Origin: Hypoxylon rubiginosum
Lineage: Eukaryota > Ascomycota > Sordariomycetes > Xylariales > Hypoxylaceae
NCBI GenBank assembly: GCA_902806565.1
Contig: CADCXA010000008.1
Coordinates: forward strand, 1-64,000
Direction of reading: 5' to 3'
Length of the DNA: 64,000 nt
The notes beneath the pieces were generated by a model. That model was given only the letters and a program-made list of their open reading frames with translations. It was not told where the DNA came from and ran no database searches. The position numbers were made by a program, and so were the translations under genes. Positions 1 to 14,174 of this stretch are shown here, piece after piece. Every line of letters starts with the position of its first letter. Positions within the stretch are counted from its first letter, which is position 1.

Positions 1-5
1 TAATG

Positions 6-271
6 ATTATTATAATTATTTAAATAAATAAAAAGGCTAGGCTCGGTTATTTAAAAGTAAATAAACGTATCTAAGTATAAAAAACTAAAAAAGGAAAAAA
101 TTTACAAGTTATATATATAGTTACTTTAAAATAACTTATTTTTTATTAATATATACTTATTTAAAATATTATATATATTTTAATTTTAATTTTAGTTTTT
201 AAATTAATAAAGTGGCGTTTATATATAAGTTATATATATAAGCTATAAATATTTAGGTTTATATTATAATA
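6..271 (-). repeat. LTR copy of element-1 family, inverted
   Basis: Reverse-complement copy of the approximately 265-bp repeat seen at 914-1180. Shared landmarks are the TTATTTAAATAAATA-like end and the AAATATTTAGGTTTA stretch near 250-262. It lies opposite in orientation to the LTR at 914 and is probably a solo LTR or the edge of another element cut by the window. Confidence 0.75.
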
Positions 272-284
272 ATTATAATTAAAC

Positions 285-905
285 TTTTAAAAATAATATA
301 TTTATTAAAAGATTTATAAATAATTAAATTTAAATTTAAAAATAAAAAACTTAAGTTTTAAAATTATTTATAATTTTTTTTATTAAATTTATAATTAAAA
401 AATATTACTTTAAATATAAAAAATAAAAATATATATATTATAATTACTTTAAAAAATTATTTTATAATAAAATAAAAATTATAAATAATAAAATTAAAAT
501 ATAAAAATTATTAAAATAATAATTTAAGAAATAAAACATTAAAAATTTAATTAAAAAAAAACATTTAATTATAAAAAAATTACTTTTAAAAATAATAAAA
601 ATTTAATATTTAAAAACTTAAAAATAAAAAATTAACCTTAAAAAATATAAATTTTATTTTAAAAAAAGAATTTTTATTTAAAATAAACTTTAATTATATT
701 TTATATAATTTTTTAAAAAAAATATTAAATAAATAATTTTTATTATTTATTATTATAATAATTAATAATAAATCATTTTTAATTATAAATAACTTATTAA
801 AATATATTAAACTTAAAAAATATATGTTTATTAATATTAATTTTAAAAAGAAATTTAAAAATTTAAATTTAAATTATAATATATTAATAAATATAATAAA
901 AATTT
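285..905. repeat. Diverged second copy of retroelement internal segment
   Basis: This stretch runs parallel to 2875-3515 in the same orientation over about 630 bp, with mostly A/G and C/T differences. Both copies contain the same ordered landmarks, for example a run like AAAATTATTTTATAATAAAAT (about 450-475 against 3035-3060). One copy sits inside element 1, the other between two oppositely oriented LTRs. It is likely a fragment of an older copy of the same family. Confidence 0.7.
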
Positions 906-913
906 TATATAAA

Positions 914-1182
914 TATTATAATATAAACCTGGATATTTATAACTTATATATATAGTTTACGTATAAATATTACCTTATTAATCTAAAGGTTAAAACTAAA
1001 ATTAAAATATATATAATATTTTAAATAAATATATATTAATAAAAAATAAGTTATTTTAAAATAATTATATATATAGCTTATAGATTTTTTTTTCTTTTAA
1101 TTTTTTATATTTAGATACATTTATTTATTTTTAGATAATTAAGTTTAATTTTTTTACTTATTTAAACAATATGTGATAATAA
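914..1182 (+). repeat. 5' LTR of element 1
   Basis: Matches 6665-6932, 14562-14830 and 15212-15378 on this strand, and 6-271, 8785-9051 and 15379-15644 on the other. It starts near TATTATAATATAAACC and ends near ATGTGATAAT. Confidence 0.8.
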
Positions 1183-2874
1183 TTAAGTATTTTTTATTTT
1201 ATTTTTAAGGAAAAATAATAATATTTTATAAAAAAAGAATTTAATTTTAAAATTTTTTTAATTTAATAAATTAATACTTTTAATAATCGCTAATAATACT
1301 TTTAATATTTTTAATATTAAAAAACTTTAATAAACTAAAAATAATTATTAATAAATAATAGTTAAATTTTTTTATATTAATATTATAGTTTTAATAATTA
1401 TTAATAAAAAAGATTTTTAAGATATTTACTTTATTTTTAAAGGAGAGTGATTAATTAATAAAAATTTATTTATTAATATTTTAATTAAAATTAAAAAATT
1501 AAGTTTATATTTAAAATAATTTAATTTAATAAACTATTAAACTATTTTTAATTAATAATTTAATGTTTTTACTTATATAATTAATTATTTATTTTAATTA
1601 AAAAAAAATAATAATTATAAAAAGTTTATATAAACTTTTTTTATATTTAAAATAAATTATAACACTTTTAATATAATAACATTTAACGTTTTAAAAACCG
1701 ATTTAATAAAAAAGATTATATTTTATTAAAAAATTAATAATATAATAAAAATTTCTTAAGCTTAATTTAAGTTATTTATAAATATAAATAATTAAATATA
1801 ACTAGATAATTTTTAAAAACTAATAATTAACAATTTTAAAGTAATAATAAAAAATTTAAAATTACTTTTTTTTAAAATATAATTTTATATTTTAAAATAA
1901 ATAGTTTTAAAAAAATAAGTTACGAAATTAATAAACATATTAATAAATACAACTTAATATATAACTTTTTTATATAATTAAATTATTTATATTAAAAATA
2001 AGCTCGCTTTAAAAAAGCAGATAAATATATAATTTATATATAACTAAGTAGTTAATAAATTATAATTTATTTAAATAAAAAAAGTGAAAATAATAATAAG
2101 TATAATTAATTAACTTTAAAAAAATGTTAAAACCTTTAATAAAAAAATAAATATAAATAATATAATAAAAGAATTTTTTTAATAAATAATAATAATATTA
2201 AAAGTATAAAATGTTAGATTTTAAATGATTATTAAAAAATTGTAATAATATATTATTATATTTAAAAATATAAATATTAGCTTTTTAAAAATAAATAAAA
2301 ATAAAAAAATTAATATAATTAATTTTTATATAAATAAAATAAAAAATATTATATCTTTTAAAAGATAATATTAATAAATAAAGGATTAATTAAAAGTTAA
2401 TAAAAATTTTTTTTTTTTTAATATTATAAAAATAATAAATATTAAATTATATTTTAAAAAAGAAGTAATAATAAATATTTTTTTATATTTTTATAAAGAT
2501 TATTTAAAATTAATTTAAATGTTTATTATTTTTATAAAATATTTTTATAAGAAATATTTTAACCTTAATATTTATAAGAAAATAAAAAATAAATTTATAG
2601 TTTTTAAAATAAAATTAAATAATAAATTTTATATATTTAAAAATAAGTTTATTTGTTTTATAAGAAAATATTATAAGTTAAAAATAAAGTAAATATAATA
2701 GTTTTATAAATAACTTTTATTAATATTATAAATTATAATAATATTAATATATTTAATATATAATAATAATTTTATTAAATTTATTAAAATAGTTATATAT
2801 GTAATTTAATAGTTAATATAAGTAAATAAAAATAAAGATACTATAAAAATTAATTATAATTAAATTTTTAAAGG

Positions 2875-3515
2875 TGGCGTATTTATTTAAAAATTTATAA
2901 ATAATTAAAACTAGATTTAAAAATAAAAAACTTAGGTTTTAAAATTATTTAAAAATAAGTTTATTAAATTTATAATTAAAAGATATTATTTTAAGTATAA
3001 AAAGTAAGGATATATATCTTATAATTATTTTAAAAAATTATTTTATGGTAAAATAAAAGCTATAAATAATAAAATTAAAAAAGTAAAAATTGTTAAAATA
3101 ATAACTTAATAAATATAATATTAAGAATTTAATAAAAAAAAAGTGTTTAATTATAAAAAAATTACTTTTAAAAATAATAAAGATTTAATATTTAATAATT
3201 TAAAAGTAAAAGATTAATTTTAAGAAATATAAATTTTATTTTAAAGAAGGAATTTTTATTTAAAATAAATTTTAATAATATTTTATATGATTTTTTTAAA
3301 AAAATACTAAGTAAATAACTTTTATTATTTATTATTATAATAACTAGTAATAAATTATTATTAATTATAAATAATTTATTAAGAGATATTAAAACTAAAG
3401 GATATATTTTTATTAATATTAATTTTATAAAAAAAACTTGAAAATTATTATAAGTATTATTAAAAATTAAATTTAAATTATAATATATTAATAAATATAA
3501 TAAAAAATCTATATA
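2875..3515. repeat. Internal segment of element 1 duplicated at 285-905
   Basis: See the copy at 285-905. This copy keeps slightly more G and C and may be the younger or less mutated one. Its protein content could not be recognised. Confidence 0.7.
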
Positions 3516-4379
3516 AATAATTAATATGTTATTACTAATAAATATTTATATTAATAATTAAATAATTAAATAAGTGTTAATAATAATTATTAATATAAAA
3601 TAAAATATTATTATTAAAAGAAAATAATTTAAAAAATATAACGTTATAATTAATATTATTTATTATTAATTCTTATTTTTAAATATCTAGATTATATAAT
3701 AATTAAAAGATATTAAAATGGATAACGTAAGATGTTTAATAAAAAATATAAATAACAAGTTTTAATAAAATATTTATAATTAAAATAAAAAAATGAAAAA
3801 AAAAACTAATAATAATAAACTAATTATTAACTAATAATAAAAAAATAATATAAATATTAAATATAAGTTTATAATATAATTTATTAGTTAAAAATATAAA
3901 AAAACCTAAAGTTAAAAATATTAATAATAATAATACTTAAAAAAATAATATAAATATTAATAATAATTTTATTTTAAAAAACAAATAAATTATATTAAAT
4001 ATTATTTAAACTATAAAAAATAAAATAAGTAATATAAAAAAAGAAAAATAATAATAACTTTTTTAAAAAAAAAAAAAAAAAAATATTATATTTATATTTA
4101 AATATAAATAAAAAAAGTTATTATTATATATATTATAATATAATAAAATAATATAAGGATTATAAATTAAATATAGTTTTTATTAAAACTAAACCTTTTT
4201 ATAAGTTTTTAAAAAAAACCGAAATTAAAAAAACTAACTTTTATAATATTAATTATTTATTAAAAAATAAATAAAAACGTAATAACTATAAATATAATTT
4301 TAAATTTTAAGATAAAAATAAATTAAAATAACTAATAGTATAAATAATACTAGAAAAACATTATAATTATTTAAATATT

Positions 4380-5560
4380 TTCAGTGAAATTATATTAAAT
4401 AAAGTTTTATTATATTAATTAAAAATAAACTATAAAATTAAACTTAAAAAAAAAACCTAAGAAATTAAACTACTTTTTTTTATATAAAATATTAATAAAT
4501 AAGTTAAAAGCTTATAAAAAATATATAATAAAATATATTTATAAAAAATTTATAAAGTTAAATATATTATTATAAATAATATTAATATTTTTCGTATTAA
4601 AATTAAATAACAGTTTATAATTTTATATTAATTATTAAAAACTTAATAATTTTATTAAAAAAAACTAATATTTATTATTATTAATTAAAAAAACTTTTAA
4701 TAAGATATTTATAACTAAGATATTTAATAAAATAAATATTTAATAAACTTTTTATTATATTTAATTTAATTTAAACTTAAAAAACCTAATAATATTTTAA
4801 ACTTATTATAGTTTTTATAAATATAAAATTCTTTTTTTTTAGTTTTTTAAATAAACTATTAAATTTTTAATATTTTATTAATAATATTTTAATAAAATAT
4901 TTTAATAAATTTTATAATATATATTTAAATAATATATTAATTTATTTATAATCTAAGGAAAAATATATTTTATATATTAATTTAATATTAAAACGTTTAT
5001 ATATAATAGATTTTTAAATTAATATAATTAAATATAAATTTTATATAAAAAAATAAAATTTTTAAAGTTTATTATAAAAACTAATAACATAGTAATAAAT
5101 TTTTTAAAAATTATATTATTAATAAGTTAAAAAAAGCTAAAAAATATTAAGGAAATATAATTTTTTCTAAGTTTTTATAATTTTTACAGAAAATTTATTT
5201 AAAATTATAAACATATAATTTAACCACTTAATAATTATATAAAAAAAAGGTGCATTTTTTTATTAAATAAAATCTTATTAAAAGGTTTTTAATAAATTAA
5301 AATATAAAATAATATATATATAAATTTTATATTATTTTAACTATAACTTAAAAACTAAAGTTAAAATTAATGTTTTAAATAATATAATAATAAATATTAT
5401 AATATAATAAAACCTAAAAATAAAAAAATAACATTTAATAGTTTATTTTTTAAAAATAATATAAAACGCGGAATATAATTATAATATTTATAATAAAAAA
5501 ATGTTAGTTATAATATAAACGTTATAATATTAAAAAATAAAATTTATTAGATTATAAATA
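4380..5560 (+). pseudogene. Ty3-type reverse transcriptase and RNase H remnant
   Basis: In the plus strand, 4901-4950 reads as an RT catalytic block with Y-L-N-N-I-L-I-Y at 4922-4945, where the family has Y-x-D-D followed by hydrophobic residues; the two Asp codons are now AAT. About 500 bases on, 5468-5500 reads A-E-Y-N-Y-N-I-Y-N-K-K, matching the conserved RNase H block of Ty3 elements (E-x-N-Y-x-I-Y-D-K-E). Many TAA stops interrupt the frame. The gene is dead; its product would have copied element RNA into cDNA. Confidence 0.78.
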
Positions 5561-6664
5561 ATATAACTTTTTTTAATAATAATAAATTATTATAATTTAA
5601 AATATTTAAATATTAAATAACTTTTTAACTAATAATAAATAAGATAAATAAAACTTTTATTTTAATATAACTTTAATATAATATATTATTTAAAAAAAAA
5701 TAACATTTTTATTAATATTTTATTTTATAAATATAAAAATATTAAAATATAAAATAAAAAACGCTAAAAAATATATATAATAATTATATTTAAACTAATT
5801 TTTATAATAAAATAAACGGAATTTAATATAAATTTAATTAATATAATAACATTAAAAATATAAAAAAAAGTAATATATTTATTTATTTTTAATTATTAAA
5901 AGTAAATATTATTTATTTTAATTTAAATGTTTATTATTAAATAATATAAAATAATAAGTTAAATAATATATTTTTTATATTTAAAAGGTTAATATTTTAT
6001 AATAATTAATTAATTATATTTAATATAAATAATTTTTAAATAAAAATATTAATTAAAATACATTTATATTTAATAATAATATATTTTAATTAAAAAAAAT
6101 ACGTAAAATACTTTCTATATATTATTAATAAAAAAAATAATTTATTAATATAAATTATTTTATAAATAATTATTATTATTAATTTTTAAAACATTCTTAT
6201 AATAAAACTTTAAATTAATTATATTTTTATTAATATTATTATAAATATAATTATATATTATAATAAATTTTAAATTTATATTAAAAAATAAATATAAATA
6301 TAATAACTTGTTAATTATAATTTATAAATTAAAAAAAAAATTATAAAATATATTATATTTTTAAATAATTATAATAAAAATATAATTTAAATATATTTTT
6401 AAAAACTATAAAAAGTTTTTAAATTATTAGTTAATATAATTAATAATTAAAAATTATAATTTATTATAAATTTTATAAATAAGATATTATAAATTATAAA
6501 TATAAAATAAAACTTTTTTATTATAAAATATTTTTTAATAATAAATTAAATAAAAATAATAAATAAATATATTAATTAATATTTTTATTTATTTATTAAC
6601 TATTATTAAAATAACTAATTTATTATAATATTAATATTAAATATAATATAAATATTATTATTAT

Positions 6665-6932
6665 TATTATAACGTAAATTTAAATATTTATAATTTATAT
6701 ATATAATTTATATATAAACGTTATTTTATTAATTTAAAGGTTAAAACTAAGGTTAAAATATATATAATATTTTAAATAAATATATATTAATAAAAGATAA
6801 GTTATTTTAAAGTAACTATATATATAATTTATAAATCTTTTTTTTTTTAGTTTTTTATAGTTAAATATATTTATTTATTTTTAAATAACCAAGCTTAGTT
6901 TTTTTATTTATTTAAACGGTGTATAATAATTA
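6665..6932 (+). repeat. 3' LTR of element 1
   Basis: Direct repeat of 914-1180 with identical order of landmarks. The differences seen are mainly A/G and C/T. It closes the element about 6.0 kb after the 5' LTR. Confidence 0.8.
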
Positions 6933-7092
6933 TATAAATTTATTAATATATTATTATATAAAATAAAATATAGTTTTTTAATATTATAATTATTTAATTA
7001 AAAAGCTTATATAATAAAATTAAAAAAAACTTTTAATTATTATATATTATAAATAAAAACTTTTATAAACGTAGCTTTTTTTAGTTTTTTTT

Positions 7093-7335
7093 AAATATAT
7101 TTTAATAATTAAAATAATTAATATAACTAATATATAAATAATTTATTAATATAATTAAAATTAAGTTTAAATATTATTAATATATTAAAAATAATTTATA
7201 TATATAATTTATTAGTTTATTTAAATTATTAAAATTATTATAAGTTTTATTAACTTATATTTTTTTTTTAAGTTTAATTGTTTTATTAATATAAGGTTAA
7301 TTTAATTAATATATTATATTTATATTTTATATATT
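7093..7335 (+). repeat. Left long direct repeat of element 2 (probable LTR)
   Basis: Near-identical order of words to 13586-13815, including AATAATTTATATATATAATT followed by TATTAGTTTATTTAAATTATT and a poly-T run. Its position relative to pol and the 6.5-kb spacing suggest an LTR pair. Confidence 0.72.
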
Positions 7336-8784
7336 TTATAATAAAATTAAGTTTTATTTTATTAATTAATTAAAAAAGATTTTAAAAACTTTTATAAAAA
7401 AAAAAACCTTAAAAAAACTTTAAATAATAAAATAAATTAAATAAATAATAATAAATTTATAATTAGTAAATAATTTTATAAAAGAATTTATTTTTTTTAA
7501 TAAAAAAGAAAAAAAAATTAATATTATTTAAAAAAAACTTAATATTATTTATAAAAAATTAAAATATAATATAATTAAAATTAATAATAAATATAATAAA
7601 AAAATTATTTTTTTAAATATTAAATAAAAATCCTTTATAATTAAATAAAAAATATTTAATTTTAAAAGTCTTTTTAATAATTTTATTATTACTTTTAAAA
7701 TTAAAATAAAATAAATTAATTTTTTTTATAAATATTTAACTAATAAATTTATTAATAAGAATTAAATAATAAAAATAAAAAATATAATAAATAATTTCTT
7801 TTATTTATAAAAAAATTAAAAAGTTTAAGTTAAAAATTTCGTTATTATTATAACTTAATAAAATAAACTTATATAATTATTATTTTATTTTTAAATAATA
7901 AAAAAACAATAAGTTTAGTTTATTATAAATTAAATTATTAATTAAAATAAATTTTAAAAAATTATTTTTAATATTAATATAAAAGTTTAATTTTTTAAAA
8001 TAAAAGTTTATTATTTATACACGTTAAATGTTATTAAATAAATAATTAAAATAAGTAAGTTTATTTATAATATAATAATAATTTTATAATCGATTTAATA
8101 TTAAATAAAATATTATAATTAAATAATTATTTATTATAAAAATAAAATTAAAAATTTAAAGTTTAAGTTAAATAAGTTATATTAAAAAATAAAAGATTTA
8201 TAAAATAAGTAATTAATTAAAAAATAATAAGTTAAAATAAATAAATAAGATTTTAATGTTTTTTTAAATAAAAAATATAAAGTTTAAAAAATAATAATTT
8301 AAAAGAAAAATATTAAAATTTAAATAATAACTAAGGAATTTTATAAAGTTAAAAATTAGTTTATTATTACTTAATTTTTTAAATAAATAAAAGTTATTAT
8401 AATAAAATAATAATTAATTAAATATTAGGATTTATTTATTTTTTTTAATAATAAAAATATAATTAATAAAAAAGATATTAAATTTAAATAATAGTTTATA
8501 CTTTTAAAAAATAAGTTTTATAAAAATAATAATTATTTTAAAAAGAATAAAAATATTAAGATTTTTTATATTTTTATAAAAATAAACGAAAATATAATAA
8601 ATAAGTTTTTTTTTTATGTTTTTTTTTAAAAAATAAATTAGCGTTATTAAAAATATTAAATAAAGTTTTTAAATATTTATAAAAATAATATTTTAATTTA
8701 AATATTTTTAAAAAAATATATTTAAATTTTAAGATATTAATAATAAAAATAAATAATTTTTTTTAGTAATTTAAAATTAAATTT

Positions 8785-9051
8785 ATTATTATATACCGTT
8801 TAAATAAATAAAAAAACTAGGCTTAGTTATTCGAAAATAAATAAGCGTATTTAAGTATAAAAAACTAAAAGAAAAAAAAATTTACAAGTTATATATATAG
8901 CTACTTTAAAATAACTTATTTTTTATTAATATATATTTATTTAAAATGTTATATATATTTTAGTTTTAACTTTAACCTTTAAATTAATAAAATAATATTT
9001 ATATATAAGCTACGTATATAAGTTATAAATATTTAGGTTCACGTTATAATA
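8785..9051 (-). repeat. Solo LTR of element-1 family nested in element 2
   Basis: Reverse-complement copy of the 265-bp LTR, with unusually many surviving G/C positions (for example TATACCGTTTAAATA at about 8791 and GGTTCACGTTATAA at about 9037). No internal element-1 sequence adjoins it, so it is a solo LTR left by recombination or a truncated insertion. Because it keeps more C and G than its relatives, it may be among the younger copies. Confidence 0.75.
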
Positions 9052-10989
9052 TTTATTATATAAATTATAAATACACGTGTATTTTTAAAAAATTATAAAA
9101 AGGAAATTTATAATTAATTATTTTTTTAATTTAATAAGATTTTTATTAAAAAATATTATAATAAAATAATTAAATTTATTAACTTTTATAAAATTATTTA
9201 ATGTTAAAATTATTAATAAAATAAGAACTTTTTTATTTATTAAAAATAAAATAATAAAAAGTTTATAAGTATTTTAAATATTATTAATAATAAAAGTAAA
9301 AATAAAAAAAAATAATAATTAATTTATAAATAATTTTATTTTTATTTTAAATAATTATTATAATTTAAAAGTAATTAATATTATAAAAAATAAATAAAAA
9401 ATATATATTAAATTTAAATTTATATAAATTAAGTTTATAATTTTTAAAAGTTAATATTTTATATATTATAAATTAAATTATTATAATAATAAGTATTTAA
9501 TAAAAAATAAATATAAGTTTATAAATAAAATTTATATTAATATAATTATTATATAAATATTAAAATAAAAAAGTTTAATATTTAATTAAATTAAATTAAT
9601 AAATATAAATAATTTAATAAAAAACTAACCTTAAAAAAAATAAACTTTTATTTTAAGGAAATATAAATAATAATAATAAATATAAAAAAATATTTAAAAA
9701 TATTATTAAATTTTATAAAAAGGTTTTTTAAAAGAAATTTATTTTTAATAAATTATATTATAATAATAAATAAAATAATTTTAATTATTAAAGTTTTAAT
9801 TAATATAAAAGTAAATATATATTTATTAATAAATATTTTATTTATTAAAAAAATAATAAAATATTTTAATACCTAAAAAATAGGCGGTTTTAAACCGGTA
9901 AAAATATTTAAATATAATAAAAAAAAAAGTAAATTATAAATATAATAATTTATATTTATATTTAGATTTAAAAAAAAGAAATTAAAAATATACCACTGTT
10001 AATAATAAATATAAAATATAATATAATTATTAAAAAAAAGTTTTTTATTTAATATAATTTATTAATAAATAACTATTAATATAAGTTATTATTTTTAATA
10101 AAATAAAAACCTAAGTTATAATATTATAATATAAAAATAAATAAAATAAAAAAGTTATTAAAAGATAAAAAATATTAAAAAAATATAAAAAAAAAATATC
10201 CTTATAAATAAAAATAAAAAATATTAATAAAATAACTAAGTTAATTAAAAATAATAAATACTTTATATATTTTTAACTATTAATAATAACTTATTATTTT
10301 TAGTTATTTATATTTTTTTAATATATAAAAATATATTAAAAACTTCTAATTATATTATAAAACTAAAAAAAAAGATATTTTTAAAAGAAATAAATAAAGT
10401 TTTAATTAAATAAAGATTTTAAAAGTTTAAAAAATAGTTTAAATTAATATATTAATAATTAAAGTTTAATTTATTTTTTAAAAATAATAAAGTGATAATT
10501 TTAAAAATTATATTTTAACTTTTAAAAAATAATTTATTATTTTTAATTAACTTTTATAAAGTTAAGGTTTATAAAATATATAATTTAATAAAATAAATAT
10601 ATTTTAAAAATATAAAATAAAACTTAATGTTTTTTTTATTTAAAAATAAAAAACTGAATTTATATTTTAATATTAATAATTAAAAACGTTATATTATAAA
10701 AAAGAATATAATTAATTAATATAAATATTATCCGTTTAAAATTATTATAATAAAAATAATTTTATTTTATTATATATTAAATAAAATAAAAAAATAAAAT
10801 ATATTTAATATATAAATTATAAATTTATATATATTTAATAAAATAATAAATAATAAAAAGTTTTATATATATTTATTAGATAATAAAAATAAGTTTTATA
10901 AAAAAATAAAAGAAATAATATTAGTTTATTATTATAAATATTTAAATGTTTTTAATAAAATAATATTAAATAAGTTATTTTTTTATTAT

Positions 10990-12080
10990 TTAAAAGTGGA
11001 TTATTATATAAAATTAAAAATTAACTTTAATATTATTTTAAAATATAGCTTTTTATATAAATTAAATTTAAAGGAAATAAAAATATATTAATAATATATT
11101 ATTAAAAAATTTTAAAAAAGTTTTATTAAATTATTATTTGTTTTATAAATAGTATTTATTTTATTTATAAAAAAAATAAATAAAAGATTAAGATTTTATA
11201 TTAATTATAAAAAACTTAATTTTATTATATAAAAAAATAAATATTTATTAAAATAAATATATAATAAGTTTTTTATAAAATATATTTTATATTAAAAAAT
11301 AAAAATTTAATTATATTTTAAATATAATATAAAATATATTATTTTAAAATATTTTTATTTAAATTAATTAATAAATTATTAATATTTTAATGTTATATTA
11401 ATAATATTTTTTAAGGATATTTAAATAAATTTTATATTATTTATATTAATAATATATTAATTTTTTTAAATATATTAAAAAAATATAAAAAGTATATATA
11501 AAAAGTTTTAAATAAATTATAAAAGGTTGGTTTTTAAATAAATTTAGTAAAATATAAGTTTTATATAAAAAAATTAAAGTTTTTAAAATTTATAATTAAA
11601 TTTAAAAGAATTAATATAAATTTAAATAAGGTAAAAATAATTTATTATTAATATTATTTAAAAAAGGATAAAAAAATAGTTATTAAAACGGTAAAATTGT
11701 TTTTAAGATTTTATAACTTTTATTAAAAATTTATTAAAAAATATAAATAAATAATAAAACTTTTTATAAAATTTATAAAAAATAAAACGAACTTTATTTA
11801 AATAGAAATTTATAAATAAACGTTTAAAATATTAAAAAATAAATTTATAAACGTTTTATTACTAAGTTATTCTTTTTATAAATATAAAATTAAAGTTAAA
11901 ATAAATGTTTTTAATAATATTATAATAAAATTATTATTTTAAAGAATATTTTCTAATAAATTTTAATATTTTATAGTATTTTATTTAAAAACTTTATATA
12001 AAATAAAATTAAACTATAAGATTTATAATAAAAAAATATTAATAATTATTAAAATATTAATATATTAATAATTAAAATTA
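10990..12080 (+). pseudogene. Ty3-type reverse transcriptase and RNase H remnant
   Basis: The plus strand reads L-F-I-K-K near 11160 and L-R-F-Y-I-N-Y-K-K-L-N at about 11185-11220, the counterpart of the family block V-K-K-x-D-G-x-L-R-x-C-V-D-Y-R-x-L-N. The catalytic block at 11442-11453 reads Y-I-N-N for Y-x-D-D, followed by I-L-I-F. An RNase H block, L-N-Y-K-I-Y-N-K-K, lies at about 12008-12040. Gln codons have become TAA and Asp codons AAT throughout. This is clearly a chromovirus/Ty3-like pol and clearly non-functional. Confidence 0.82.
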
Positions 12081-13585
12081 ATAAGTTTTTAACACCCGTG
12101 GTTATTTTTAATGATTATAAATTATAACATTTTAAAATATTTTAATATAAAAACGGGTTTTAATTTTTAATAAGTTAAATAAATAAATATAATTTTATAA
12201 TATAATTTTATAATTATTTATTAATTAAAAATATAAAATATTATATTTAATATTTTATTTAAACTATAAAAAGAAATAAAAACGTAGAAATAAAAAATAA
12301 ATAAATAAAAGATTTTAATTTTATTTTATTTTATTAGGAAAAAATTAATACTAGGAATTTTTAATAACGTGGAATTATTTATAATAAATATAAAAAAATT
12401 ATTAAAAATATTTAAAGTTATTTTAATAAATTAAATATTTTAAATAAATTATATTAATTAAAAACTTAATATTTATTATTAAAATTTTTTATTTAATAAA
12501 ATAATAAATTAATAAATATTAAACTTTTTAATAACTTATAAAAAGCGATTAATAATTCTTAAAAATAATAATTTTTAAATTAATATTATTAAAAAAATAT
12601 ATAATTATATAATTATTATTTATTTAAAAAAAAGTAAAATTTAATAAATAATTACTAAATAATATTAATAACTTGGTTTTTTTAATATTATTAATTATTA
12701 TATAAAAAATTATATATATTAATTAATAAAAATATTTAAAAATAAAACACTTAGTTTTTTTTTTTTTTATTAATACCGGATTAAAAATAAAAATATTTAA
12801 TTATAAATTTTAAGTTATAATTAAAAATTAAAAATAACTTTAAATTATTTTTAATTATTAATAATAAGTTTAATAATTTACTAATAATTATAAATTAATT
12901 AATAAAAATATATTAATTAATTTTATATATAAAATAAATAATAACTTATAATATAATATAAATATATTATTAAGGTTTTTATAAATTAATAAAATAGTTA
13001 GTTTTAATTTTATTAAAAGTAAAAAACTTAATAAATTAATTAAGCGATAAATTAAGTTTTTTTTTTATATTATTATTTTATAAAATTAAAATAAAATATC
13101 TTAATAAACTAAATATATTTAAATTAAAATTCTTTCATTAATAATAAAATTAAACTTAGTTTAATATAAATAAATTATAAAAAAATCTTAATAATTTTTT
13201 ATTTAACTAAGATTTTTAAAACTTTAATAATAAAATAATAAACTTAAATATAAAAAAATTAAAATAAAAAATTTATAAAATATTAATTTTTAAAATATAT
13301 TATAAAAAGTTAAAATATTAAATTTAATAAATAAATTAAAACTTTAATTTTAAATAATATTTAATAAGTAATTTTAAAAACTTAACTAATAAACTAAATT
13401 AATATTATATAATTAATTTTAAAATATTTAAGCTTTTTTAACATTTATAATATTAATTAAAAACTATTAATTAAAAAAAGTTTAATTTATTTTATTTTAA
13501 TAATAATAAATTATTATTATAATAAATAATATTATTATAACGTAAAAATTATTAAAAAAAATATATATAACTTAAAATATATTTT

Positions 13586-13815
13586 AATAACTAAAATAAC
13601 TAATATAATTAATATATAAATAATTTATTAATATAATTAAAATTAAATTTAAATATTATTAATATATTAAAAATAATTTATATATATAATTTATTAGTTT
13701 ATTTAAATTATTAAGATTATTATAAATTTTATTAACTTATATTTTTTTTTTTCTTAAGCTTGATTTTTTTATTAATATAAAATTAATTTAATTAATATAT
13801 TATATTTATATTTTA
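13586..13815 (+). repeat. Right long direct repeat of element 2 (probable LTR)
   Basis: Partner of 7093-7335. The shared segment runs from ATATTTTAATAA to TATATTTATATTTTAT. After it the two flanks differ. Confidence 0.72.
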
Positions 13816-14174
13816 TTATCCCGTGATATTAATTAAAAAATATTTTAATTAAAAAAAAGCTTAAAAAACAACGTTTATTATTAAAAAATAATAAAATAAA
13901 ACTTAAATAATTATAAAGAAATTATAAAAATAAATAATAAAATAAGTTAATTAATATTATTATAAATTAAATTTTAAAGTAGAAAACCGTGTGTATATTA
14001 TTAAAAAAAAATAACTATAAATTATTTTAATAATAAATTTAATTACTTAATAATTAAAAACTATTATAAAATTATAAAAATAAAAGAATATATATATATA
14101 ATAAATATATTAAAAAAAAAAGCTTAATAATATTTTTTATTAATTAATTAAAAAAATATTTAAATAATTTATTA

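Larger units (their letters stand above)
914..6932 (+). mobile_element. Ty3/gypsy-type LTR retrotransposon remnant (element 1)
   Basis: Two direct repeats of about 265 bp (914-1180 and 6665-6930) bracket about 5.5 kb, the size of a complete Ty3-type element. Plus-strand remnants of reverse transcriptase (active-site equivalent Y-L-N-N at 4922-4933) and RNase H (about 5410-5510) lie in the order expected for Ty3/gypsy pol. Sequence at about 5900-6600 is in the right place for integrase but too decayed to call. No frame is open. LTR end bases and target-site duplications are blurred by mutation, so the outer limits are good to about 10 bp. Confidence 0.8.
7093..13815 (+). mobile_element. Ty3/gypsy-type LTR retrotransposon remnant (element 2)
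   Basis: A different pair of direct repeats (about 7093-7335 and 13586-13815) is separated by about 6.2 kb. The interior carries a plus-strand reverse transcriptase followed by RNase H at about 10990-12080. Sequence at 12100-13580 is in the right place for the rest of pol but was not identified. The element is interrupted at 8785-9051 by a reversed LTR of the element-1 family, so element 2 was present first. All frames are destroyed by stops of the RIP type. Confidence 0.75.

Noticed and set aside
6..1182. A single 1.2-kb transposon with 265-bp inverted repeats
   Set aside because: The same repeats also occur as a direct pair around pol (914 and 6665), so they are better explained as LTRs; the inverted pairing is probably incidental.
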